A stretch of 64,000 bases of DNA from Palaemon carinicauda. Its lineage: Eukaryota > Arthropoda > Malacostraca > Decapoda > Palaemonidae. The stretch covers positions 20,901,772 through 20,965,771 of the forward strand of contig NC_090759.1 of assembly GCF_036898095.1 (NCBI RefSeq), read 5' to 3'. The notes under the pieces are model-generated. The model was not told where the DNA came from, made no database searches, and saw only the letters and a list, made by a program, of their open reading frames with translations. Positions 1-9,535 of the stretch are shown here, in pieces. Positions within the stretch are counted from its first letter, which is position 1. Each line of letters starts with the position of its first letter. Position numbers and translations under genes: made by a program.

Positions 1-525
1 TGTTTTCAGCACTGCAGGTCACATCCTGGCTGACGCTCCTAAGGGAAAGCGACTCAAGAGGCAGGAACCTTTGAAGTCAGCTACCTTAGCAGGTAAGGAA
101 TCAAGGTGTTTATTTATCCTACAGCTTTTTTGGTTGTTTCCCCAACGGTGTTTACTGTCTATCACCCTCCTCCAAGTGTGTTAATCAGCTATGTATATAT
201 AACTGCCAGGTAAGTTCTATTCATAAAAATGGAATTTTTATGATAAAACAAAGTTTTATGAATACTTACCTGGCAGTTATATATACATTCGAAGGCCCAC
301 CCACCTCCCCTCAGGAGACAGTTCGGGCATAGATGAACTGAAGAACAGAAAACGGGAATGATTCCTCCTACCACTCTTTAACAGGTGTTACCACCCAACC
401 ACCACAAGGCAGTTGCCACGTTTAGAAAAATTCTGCCAAAATAGAGATTATTAGCTATGTATATATAACTGCCAGGTAAGTATTCATAAAACTTTGTTTT
501 ATCATAAAAACTCCATTTTGTCCTT
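1..525. mobile_element. 3' end of a DIRS-like retrotransposon (family E), truncated by the window edge
   Basis: Three related blocks are visible. The arms at 191-214 and 265-288 are reverse complements of one another and form a near-palindrome. A third copy in the same sense as the first lies at 457-480, followed by a further complementary stretch to about 519. This palindromic block, then ~170 bp, then a terminal repeat, is the same order seen at the 3' ends of the other DIRS elements here (29295-29643, 42790-43144, 50085-50330). The right edge abuts the LTR-type gag fragment at about 526. Bases 12-102 hold one open frame of about 28 codons bounded by splice-like signals; I do not recognise it. 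DIRS membership is inferred from architecture, since no recombinase is seen in this part. Confidence 0.5.
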
Positions 526-998
526 ACAGGTAGGTATTCCCACATTACTCGCCCTAACACTCCTATCTACTACACTATCAGCTGCCCTAATCGGTCCTCT
601 CATGACAGCATCTTTAAAACTAACAAATTCTGGCACACTTTCCTCCATTCCAGTTCTCATATTCACAGATTTACTTTCTTTCATACATCTATCCAACTCA
701 TAATCCCCAACTATCTCTAAAATATTATCCTATGTTAATCTCTCTCGTCCACTTCATTTTCTCCTTCCGTTTCAAATTAATAAACTCTAGACACATTCTC
801 TGGCACCATACTCAAAAACTTCTTCATTAGTTCCTTATTCTCGTTTATACCTTCATCCCCATACTTATTCCTAGCTAACGTTTCCAACCTACATACTACA
901 TCGATATTGCTTGTCCTACATTCATCAGTGCCTCATCAAAATCGTTCTTACACTTATACCTAACACTCCTTTTCATATGTTTTACCTGCTCAATTAAC
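526..998 (-). pseudogene. C-terminal half of an LTR-retrotransposon-type gag, broken
   Basis: Read on the minus strand from about 998 to 526, the sequence gives gag-like, charge-rich coding segments in shifting frames. One is at about 998-920 (beginning PLIEQVKHMKRSVRYK) and another at 696-526 (beginning MDRCMKESKSVNMRTGMEES), with several frameshifts and a stop between. They continue the reading of the minus-strand fragment at 13124-13890 on the far side of DIRS A1. The simplest account is one gag split by the DIRS insertion. The left edge is cut by family E at about 525. I recognise the general style of a Ty3/gypsy-like gag (basic, Glu/Lys-rich, no enzyme motif). The exact clade cannot be given. 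Confidence 0.5.
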
Positions 999-1352
999 GG
1001 ATTTTGAGCTAGGCGAAAAATCTATTTTTGGGTGAAATAGCCATGTCGTCCTGATGGAAGGTTCCTATAAGTAGCTTCCTAAGGGATATTTGACTATAGT
1101 GATATTCCCAGAGAATTTACCTGTAGGTCTCCAGAATTCTAACTCCTGGCGCGAATATCCTTAAAATTTCTCCTAAGGATATCGCATAAATAAGGGGACG
1201 TATATCTTGATACGGCACATAGCAATCACCCCAAATAGCGTTTTTGCTTCGAGGGGAAAAGTGGCAAAATTTGAAGGGGAGCCGATATCAAGGTTTCCCT
1301 TACTACTACGAGTATCCAGATGGCGCTGTATGTTGCCGCCATGCTTATTCCT
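999..1352 (+). repeat. A1 3' inverted terminal repeat
   Basis: This block matches the reverse complement of 12795-13123 almost base for base. Landmarks are the shared CATGTCGTCCTGATGG core (1043-1058), the GGAAGCTACTTATAGG / CCTATAAGTAGCTTCC pair, and the shared TAACTCCTGGCGCGAATATCC segment. The same ITR recurs in A3 (55549 onward), A4 (33800 onward) and A2 (47519 onward). Confidence 0.85.
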
Positions 1353-1434
1353 TGTAGTGTTGAGCAAGGTGCTACAGATATAGTAGTTTTGGGAGGGATC
1401 CTGTCAAGGCCTTTTCTATAGAAAAGGAGGGCGG

Positions 1435-1545
1435 GTCCATCACGACGACATGGTCATCTCACCCAAAAATAGATTTTTCACTTCACTCAAAATCCGTTTT
1501 TTGGGTTCAGGCTATGTCGCCCTGATGGAAGGTTACCAGAGAATT
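1435..1545. repeat. A1 internal complementary region (joined copies of both termini)
   Basis: The left part, with CATGGTCATCTCACCC near 1450, is the reverse complement of the element's 3' terminus at 1015-1054. The right part, with TTTTTTGGGTTCAGGC near 1497-1512, is the reverse complement of the 5' terminus near 13095-13123. The two meet directly, so the block reads as an end-to-end junction of the element. In DIRS elements such an internal complementary region is thought to template the circular intermediate. Near-identical junction blocks occur in A2 (about 47940-48035) and A3 (about 55975-56085). Confidence 0.8.
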
Positions 1546-2322
1546 ATTTAGAAAGTACTGTATCTGTGGATTTTTCAAAAGTGCCTTAACCTCAGGACAG
1601 TTATTCCTTGGTCATCCAGACCATAGAGACATATGACGTTACCGTTATACGTCATTACTGCTAATCATAAACCATGTTAGTACTTCCTGCCCCTGCAGGG
1701 AAGAGTCATACCAGACATAGGAAAGAAGTCTCAAGGTTTGCATATAGCATATGAACAAACTTAGCATCAAGAGCATACAGGTCTCGCTGTATGCGTTACC
1801 AGATAAAGTTTGTACTCGTATAAGAACAAAGGTATTAGCTATATATCTTGTTCGTATAAACATATGCAGTTTATTAAATGAAAATAATACTCTGACATAT
1901 ATTTATTGAAAACCAATTTGGGGCGAAATAAGACGCAAACACACATGAAGTATTTATTGGTAAGAAATAACCAGCAAAATCAACATACATAACATAATGT
2001 TAATAAATGCAATGAGGAACATGTTCTACAATCAAAGTCCAAAAGATTTTTGTTTCACCTGAAAGGGAAAATGTGTTAGAGCCACTGAAAACTGAAAAAT
2101 TTATTAAATTTTCTAATATGCATTTCTGTGATATTGATTGTCTCTTCACACTGTGTAAGAACACACGGCACAAGTGTTATCTCTATGATTCTTCACCTTG
2201 AATAACTAGAAGAGTCCATAGTGTCACCTTGGTGACACTTATTTTAAAGTATTGCACTGTGAAGTGTCAACACCTTCACCCTTACTTTGACAGTCCCAAT
2301 CAATTCACTGTTCCTCGCAGCA
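1546..2322 (-). other. A1 3' untranslated region
   Basis: No coding signal is seen between the ICR and the recombinase stop. The first ~350 bp matches 48030-48470 in A2, including the CTGCCCC and GAAGAGTCAT segments, which marks it as part of family A. It is otherwise AT-rich. The family-wide conservation points to element sequence, not host DNA. Confidence 0.6.
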
Positions 2323-3290
2323 CTAAACGACAGGTTTTAGTACACTACCTGCCGCCACCACAAAGCGTTTAAGTTCTTGCACTTGCTTCGTGTAATGTTT
2401 GAAAAACACTTTGGATGACTTCCATCCAGTGTACGAGGGAAGACGCTCAAATTCCATGTATTGAAAGAAATTCAATGATGAAGCAATTTTTCTCGGATCA
2501 TGACCTGCGGGTGTACTGTCAGGATCTGCTCTGAAAATGAAATAGGTGATCTTCGCCCTTAGTTGTTTTAGGGATAGGTTTGACTCCGAGGTTTCTCCTT
2601 TAAAGAGCTGTCCTCCCCTGAAGTCTGAAGTTCTACGAAGATAGACCTTTAGACACTCTACTGGGCACAGCGAGACATCTTCCTCCAGAGGGCAGATTCT
2701 CCAGGGACCCCACCTTTTGGTAGGTAGCTCGTTTTTGGCGAGAAATGTTGGGTCAGGAAAAAGATTCAGTTCTCCCACTTCTGTGAACTGAATATGGCCC
2801 TCATCTCTAGATAGGGCCACTATTCACTAACTGGCCCCCGAGGCTAGAGCAAACAAGAATATAACTTTTTGGGTTAAGTCTTTCAGAGAGCAATCCTCAT
2901 TGTTCACTGTTGAAGCAAAGTGTAAGACCTTATCCAAGGACCATGAAATGGGCTTCGGAGGGGCTGCAGGCCTAAGTTTAGCGCAAGCCCTAGGGATCTT
3001 ATTAAAGATCTCGTTTGACAAGTCAACTTGGAAGGCGTATAGCAGAGGTCTAGTCAAGGCTGATTTACACGTAGTTATCGTACTGGCTGCTAAGTCTTGT
3101 TTATGAAGATGGATAAAAAATGATAAACAGAAGTCCGTTGAGATTTCTTTTGGTCCTTTTGCCTTGACGAAAGCAACCCACTTCTTCCAAGATGACTCAT
3201 ATTGTCTTCTAGTAGACTTGGACTTATATTCTTCTTAGAAGTCTATACTGTCTCTCAAGATCCCAAACCTTTTCTTTACTGCTAAGGAGA
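2323..3290 (-). pseudogene. DIRS A1 tyrosine recombinase (YR), disabled
   Basis: This would integrate the circular DNA copy by tyrosine-recombinase chemistry. The C-terminal fragment (2820-2323) keeps the HxxR-type box as GHDPRKIA and the nucleophile context FFKHYTKQV. The preceding fragment (3057-2827) ends in LFALASGAS, just where the first catalytic arginine is expected, and is followed at once by two in-frame stops. A small indel near 2825-2830 has thus removed the arginine and the frame. More upstream coding continues to about 3290 in other frames. Compared with the intact B1 recombinase, the length and motif order fit the family. The copy should be inactive. Confidence 0.8.
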
Positions 3291-5130
3291 GAAAATCATG
3301 AGATGAAGGTTTTTGGTTTTCTGTGATGAAGCGAAGACAGTCAAATTCTGTACTTGTTGAGTCAGTACTGGGTCTGGCAGAGGGACCAGCCTCAGCTTCA
3401 GTTCCTGTACTAGAGGGAACCAATTGCTCTTTGACCACTTGGGAGCCACTAGAGCTGCCGTTCCCTGAAAGGATATCAGCTTGTTGAGGATTTTCATTAA
3501 GAGGTTGGTTGGAAGGAACAGGTAAATCCAGTTCCATCCGTTCCAGTCGAGGGACATGGTGTCCACCGCTTCCGCTAGAGTTTCCTCGTATGAGGCCACA
3601 TAACGAGGTAGTTTCTTGTTGTCGCTCGCCATGAAGAGGTCGATCTGCAGTTCTGGGACTTGACATAAGATGAAGGAGAATGATCCTGCGTCTAGGGACC
3701 ATTCTGACTCTATCGGCGTGAGCCTGGATAGAGCATCCGCCGTCACATTGCGGAACCCTTGAAGGTGAACTGCTGATAAATGCCATCTCTTCTTTTCCGC
3801 TAGGTGGAAGATGGCCAACATCACTTGGTTGATTTGGAGTGATCTCGAGCCTTGACGATTCAAACAACTCACTATCACCTCGCTGTCCAGGATCAGTCTT
3901 ATGTGGACTGAATTGCGAGGGGATAGTTTCTTTAGCGTGAGAAAGACTGCTATGGCTTCCAAAATGTTGATGTGGAAGGTCTTGAATAGAGAGGACCAAG
4001 TCCCTTGGACTTTCCTTTGGTGGGAGTGACCTCCCCATCCTTCCTTTTGATGTGTCCGTATGGATGATGACTGAAGGTAGAGGTGGTTGCAAGGGCACAG
4101 ACCTCTTCAGGTTCTTGGCCTTCGACCATGGCTTGAGAAGTGATCGTAGTTGAGTCAGAATCAGTCTCCTTAGATGTCTTTGAGCATTTGATGCTTATCT
4201 TCTCCAGACTCCTGATGCATTTTTTAGCTGTGCTCTTAGCACTGGGTCTGTCACTGATGCAAACTGAAGAGAACCCAGTACTCTCTCCTGTTGGTGTCTT
4301 GATATCCTGTCGGATTTCAGTAGTTTCTTGACAGATCCCGCTATCTCTCCCCTCTTCCCTGGGGGAATGGAGAGACGGGAAGTTCCAATGTATTCCTAGC
4401 CTTTGAAACTTTTGAGCTGGAAAAAGTCGAGACTTCTTGACGTTGATCTTGAATCCCAGACGTTCCAGGAATTGGATCACTTTCTTGGATGCGTGCATGC
4501 ACTCCGTCCCAGATGCTGCCCACCCCAGCCAGTCGTCTAGGTAGGCTACTACCTGGACACCTTCTAGGTGTAGTTGTTGAACGACTGCATCTACAAGCTT
4601 TGTAAAAATCCTTGGGGCTATATTTAGTCCAAAGGGCATGGCTCTGAAGACGTATTTCTTCTTCTGTAGCCTGAATCCTAGGTAGGAGGAGAGTGGGCGG
4701 TTGATTGGAATATGCCAATAGGCATCTGCCAGGTCTATGGAGACTGTGTACGCCCCTTTTGGCAGCAGGGTCCTTATGTGTTGAAGGGTTAACATCCTGA
4801 ACTTGCTGTTTTCTATGAACTTGTTGAGTGACGACAAGTCCAGAATGACTCTATGAGTTTGTCTGAGTCCTTCTTGGGAACACAAAACAGCCTATCTTGG
4901 AATTTGATGGACTTTGCCCTCCTTATCACCCGTTTGCTTTAGAGTTCTCGGATGTATTCTTCCAGGAAGGGGGTGGAGTGTTGGAAGAATTGAGGAAATG
5001 ATGGTGGAGCTGTCCTCCAGCTCCATCCTAGTCCATTCTTGATTAGGCTGTGGGCCCAGGGATCGAAGGTCCAGCGATCCTGGAATTATTGGAGTCTTCC
5101 TCCTACCGGAAGCATCTCATTGCTTCGACT
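3282..5130 (-). pseudogene. DIRS A1 pol: reverse transcriptase, RNase H and methyltransferase-like domain, frameshifted
   Basis: Pol copies element RNA into DNA. The reverse transcriptase lies on the minus strand from about 4885 to 4300. It contains VILDLSSLNKFIE, a palm segment with SIDLADAYWHIPI, the AMPFGLNIAPRIF box, and the catalytic YLDDW at about 4545-4530. A frameshift near 4350 leads to an RNase H-like segment read from 3962 (LILDSEVIVSCLNRQG, ADALSRL). After it comes a DLF...LVAPKW stretch (about 3650-3450) of the type annotated as a Dam-like methyltransferase domain in DIRS pol. The start is unclear because frames are broken upstream of 4885. The copy is disabled. Confidence 0.8.
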
Positions 5131-5137
5131 GACCGGA

Positions 5138-7060
5138 CTAGCCTCCTTGATTGCGTCCTCCCTTCCCGCCTCTTCCTCTTTGAGGGTATTTAGAGGAGCC
5201 CCTTTTCGACCCTCTACCTTTAAGATGAAAGGTAGTGATCTGCCTCTCATACGCAGTGTTAAATGCTGGTGACTGGGCCACCAGCTGCTGAGGTACCATC
5301 TGGTAAGTTGGTTGGGGTTGTGCCACCATCTGGGGCACCGCGGTCATGGGAACTGCGGGAAGTTGTTGCTGCTGTTGTCTTATAGGGCGAGAGGACAACC
5401 TGGGTCTTTTTGTCTTCCTCTTAGGTTGGGGACCCTCATCCGGGGAAGACTTCCTCTTCGCCGACATGCCCCACTTCTGGAGAAGATTTCTATTCTCCGT
5501 GGCGGCCTTGTCAACTACTTCTTTGACCACTTCGCTCGGGAAGAGGTCTTTTCCCCAGATATTGGAGGTTATCAGCTTCCTGGGTTCGTGTTTTACTACA
5601 AGCACGTCTGGCTCTAACGAAGCCATATAGGTCCTTGACCAGCGTAGCCAAATGTGATTTGGCCATAACCATATTCATGTCTGGGGTTCTACTATTGCTT
5701 GCCATTGCCTCCAAGCAAATCTGGAGGGACAGGGGTGCGGCAAGTCTTTCCTTTGTCTCTTGCTCCCTTCGCAAGAGAAAGTCAGACAGCCTAGGGAGGT
5801 TTTCACTGAACTGGCATCCAGCAATGTCTGCCTCCAACTTCCCAACTGAGAAGGTAAGGTGGATTTCCTTCCAGTCCTTATCCTCCGTAGGCAGGGCTAG
5901 GGATAAGGGTCTACACTCCTCGAGTGTAGGGCAAGGTTTGCCTGCTTCTATTGCCTTCATAACTGTCTTAAAATCTTTTGCAGTAAAGGGAAAGAAGGGA
6001 AAGGCTAGGTTGGCTGGAGCAAGAAAGGAGGGATGTTTCTTGCTAAGGGCTGGCACTTTTGAGTTAGTGAAGCCCTTGCCTTTCAGGCTACTTGACAACA
6101 GAGCCTGAGCTTTTTCATGGTCAAGAACTATGACCTCCTTTGGTTCTGTCTCCTCCTTGGACGTAGGTTCCGACTTCAAGCGGACGAAGCAGTCTGGGTA
6201 AGACTTAAAGCTGGACCAGAAGTCGACTTCCTCTATAAGGACAGCCCCCAGCTTTTCTGATATGAATGTCTTCCCGTTGGTAATCGGCATGTATTCTGCA
6301 TGCCTCCAAGGGTTCACATCAGAGCAAGGTGGAAGATCTTTCACGTTGAGTCTTCTCAGAGACCTAGGGGATGCGGCGAGATGGTCCATCCTTCTCTTCA
6401 ATTCAACGTCCCTTTCTTCGTTTTGCTTACGAAGATTCTCCGTCATAGTCATAGTCATAGTCATGAGACTGGCCAATGTCATCTGATGGAGGAGCAGAAG
6501 ACGTAGAGGGTAATGGTTCTGGGGCCGGAACCGACGAAACGGACTCTGGTTCGACGTCATCCTCTTCAGTCTTGGGAGCCAGGGTAGACTCCTCTTCTAG
6601 ACCTTCCGCTAGAAGGTCTTTCTCAGTGTCCTCAGACATCTCCGACATCCTCTCATCTAGGTGGATGTCCTTCATCGCGTCAGCGACATCTGTATCTACG
6701 GAAATCTGGAGGCAAGGGATCTCAGGTTGAGGCTGGGGTATGACAGCATCCACCCCCGCCTTAAGGAACAGACAAGGGCGCATCCGTTCACTCGGAAGGT
6801 AAGGTCATGTGGCATTCTTTTGAAAGCCACGAACCCATCTGTGCAGCTTACTTCGTGCTGCATCCCTTGACTCCGCTGTCTTGGGGATCATCAAAAGCCT
6901 CAGTAACCAAGGCTTTGCACACGTTACAGTCCTGGGGGTCCCAGTGCTTCAGAGGTTCTTTGGAGATGGAGAGAGAGAATGAGCTCTGCACTCTTCATGG
7001 CCACAGAAGTACTTGCTCCTCACATTGCAAAAGACTCCAAGGCACTTGGGATGGTCCTCC
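5138..7060 (-). pseudogene. DIRS A1 gag-like protein, frameshifted
   Basis: Read on the minus strand, the order is: a Cys/His-rich N-terminal segment just after a splice-acceptor-like CTCTCTTTACAG ending at 7061; an acidic linker (6783-6427, rich in Glu, Asp, Ser and Pro); a core domain (6560-5511) with the signature SYPDCFVRLKSE; and a basic, Gln-rich C-terminal tail (5626-5138) ending in Gly/Arg-rich sequence. The same order and the YPDC signature appear in A3 (62984-60957) and A4 (36008-37929), which supports this being the family gag and not noise. The role is inferred to be RNA packaging. At least three frame breaks are present. Confidence 0.75.
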
Positions 7061-8530
7061 TGTAAAGAGAGGAAAAATAAAGAGTATTCGGTAGTTCATC
7101 TCACCTGACAAACTATATAAAATATTATTATTAATATTTTTGCATATATTTTTGCATTTAGCTAGGATAGACAAGCTAGAAAGGAATTAGGAAAGACACA
7201 TACTTGTGTTTCCTGTCCAGCCAATTGCTGCGATCTCCCCCATAATTCAAACCTAGGAAACCCAGTGGAAAAAATTCTAACCTGTAAGGATAGATAAGTG
7301 TAACTTAACACTGACTTCCTAAAGGTTTTAATAATGTGGGTAAATAGTAACTGATCATCTATCAGTATGTTGAAAGAAATCTTTTCTTTTCATATATAAT
7401 TGGTCTCAACAATAGACTGTGCAAGGATACACAGGGTATGTTGGAAAATAACTACTGTATAATTTATACTATAGTTTTTTGTCTGCAGTATGATCTATAC
7501 TGCAAATATACTGGCTACTGTATAATCATATACTGCAGTTTTATGCCGGCTAGGCTAGCACCTGGTGCCACAGTCCAGCTGGCATGGGGTACTGCCGGCG
7601 CACCGGTGCAGCCGGAGTCTAGCCAGCTGGGGTAGTGGCCGGCAGCATCGACTCAGGCGGCAGTAGGTTAGTACCCGGCGGCACTATCCGATAGAGAGAG
7701 AGAAAGTAAGGAGAGAAGGGTACCTTATTAAATGTGTATTAACAATAAATAAGGATGTAAGTACTCAATCTTATTGCCTTCCTCCAGAATGAGGGTTCAA
7801 ATGGAAGGGGAGAATGTATCATTCAAGCTTCCATCCAAACACAAACCATTGCTGGTCACTGCCGGTCACTGGTATGTGGATGGCAGTCCAAGAGAGGACT
7901 GAAGAACACTCTACAGTATAGGAGTCTCCCACCGGCAACCGGCCCAGCTGGCACAGCTTATCCCGGAGCCTTGAGTTCATAAGGGAAGGCTGAGCGACTA
8001 AGCAGCTGCATGTAGGAGCCCCAGTCGGCCCCACAACCCGCCGGCAAGCGGCGAGATTGTAGGACGACGGCCAAAGGATTACGATGGCTAGGCCATCACT
8101 AAAGGACAGAGGGGTTAGGGAAAAGGGTCCTGTATGAGGTGTGGAAGGAGCCAGCAGGGTTGCTGGTCCTACCACACCCCTAAGAAACTCTGTTTCAATA
8201 TTGGCGCCGTCCTAGGCGGCAGGAGAATATCTATTTTCCAACCTAGGGTCTGCCAATATCGTTAAGGGGACAGCGGCAGTCTTGCCGCCTCCTCTCAACA
8301 TAGGAGAAACAGTTCCAGTGCCGGCGCCATCCTAGGCGGCAGAAGAATGTCTATTCTTCAGCCTAGGGTCTGCGAGCACAGGACTAGTTTTCTAGACGCT
8401 GGGAGAAGGTGGCGGAATCATACAACCACTTCAAGTGCGGCCTAGGGATGTCTAGCCTCCTATGCCGGCGGCTTAGTCCGGCAGGGGAATGACTATTCAC
8501 CCTGCCGGCCGGCCACCGGAAAAAGACTAT
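7061..8530 (-). other. A1 5' leader, proximal part, GC-rich with internal repeats
   Basis: No credible ORF is present. The region is punctuated by GCCGGC-type motifs and holds a repeated block: 8195-8270 and 8305-8380 share GGCGCC, TCCTAGGCGGCAG and CCTAGGGTCTGC segments about 112 bp apart. The A4 leader (34680-35460) is likewise rich in CCGGC/GCCGCC. Together with the acceptor at 7061 this looks like a spliced 5' leader or promoter region of the element. That function is inference. Confidence 0.5.
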
Positions 8531-8696
8531 ACAGTGGTCCCTCGGTTATCGCGGTTAATGGGGACCGAGACCACCCGCGAAAACTGAAAATCCGCGAAGT
8601 AGCGGCGCCTCTTCAAAAATGCTTAAAAAAACGTATATATACCCCCCCTGTATATAGTACACCATATAGAATACGGGTAGAGAGAGAGAGAGTGAA

Positions 8697-8968
8697 ATTC
8701 ATGTTATAACAAAAAAAAAAAAAAACTAAAATATGTTGTCTGTTTACAATAACAATTGAGGGTCTAGAACACTGTTCTACCGAACAATTTACTTGCGAAC
8801 AACCAATTATCGTTATCAGCTTTCAAAAACAAGCAAACACTACAACTAGCTAACATAATTAGTCCGTCGTTTTGCGCAACAAATTAACATTTATAATTTC
8901 TATTTCTGGGGGTTTAAGATTACAGTAAGACATAAATAAAATTGTACCATACCATATAGAAAATGGGT

Positions 8969-9059
<91 letters not shown>

Positions 9060-9328
9060 CATGTTATAACAAAAAAAAAAAAAACTAAAATATGTTGTCT
9101 GTTTACAATAACAATTGAGGGTCTAGAACACTGTTCTACCGAACAATTTACTTGCGAACAACCAATTATCGTTATCAGCTTTCAAAAACAAGCAAACACT
9201 ACAACTAGCTAACATAATTAGTCCGTCGTTTTGCGCAACAAATTAACATTTATAATTTCTATTTCTGGGGGTTTAAGATTACAGTTAATACATAAATAAA
9301 ATTGTACCATACCATATAGAAAATGGGT

Positions 9329-9399
<71 letters not shown>
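8697..9399. repeat. Tandem duplication of a ~360-bp unit ending in (GA)n, inside the Tigger UTR
   Basis: Unit 1 (8697-9056) and unit 2 (9057-9399) begin with the same ATTCATGTTATAAC sequence, run nearly identically through an A-tract and a shared middle, and each ends in a long GA run (8971-9057 and 9331-9399). A shorter GA run precedes unit 1 at 8679-8692 and a third partial start follows at 9400. Unequal exchange between GA runs is the likely origin. Confidence 0.85.
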
Positions 9400-9401
<2 letters not shown>

Positions 9402-9535
9402 CATGTTAAACAATCAAACAATAAAACATTTAACTTACCTCTTACAATAAGTTCTTCTAAGCGTAGTTGATGAAAAGACCTGTGCAGTACGATGAGGTGA
9501 TAACGATGAATGACTGCACAGGGGCATGAAGAGCT

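Noticed and set aside
12..102. Possible host exon between a TTTTCAG and a GTAAGG
   Set aside because: Short, unrecognised product, and next to a DIRS end; too little evidence to call an exon.
1015..1480. Stand-alone MITE with inverted ends
   Set aside because: The inverted ends are explained by the DIRS 3' ITR plus the internal complementary region; the same block is next to recombinase sequence in A1 and A3.
3235..4098. 287-codon minus-strand ORF overlapping pol
   Set aside because: It crosses the RNase H region in a different frame; the conserved motifs lie in the 3282-3962 frame.
5312..6108. Plus-strand ORFs of 94-157 codons opposite the A1 gag
   Set aside because: Antisense shadows of the minus-strand gag, which is supported by A3 and A4.
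8859..9062. Leu/Ser-repeat ORF, with similar ones at 46157-47213, 48720-49033 and 57776-57958
   Set aside because: Products of GA/CT microsatellites; no other coding evidence.
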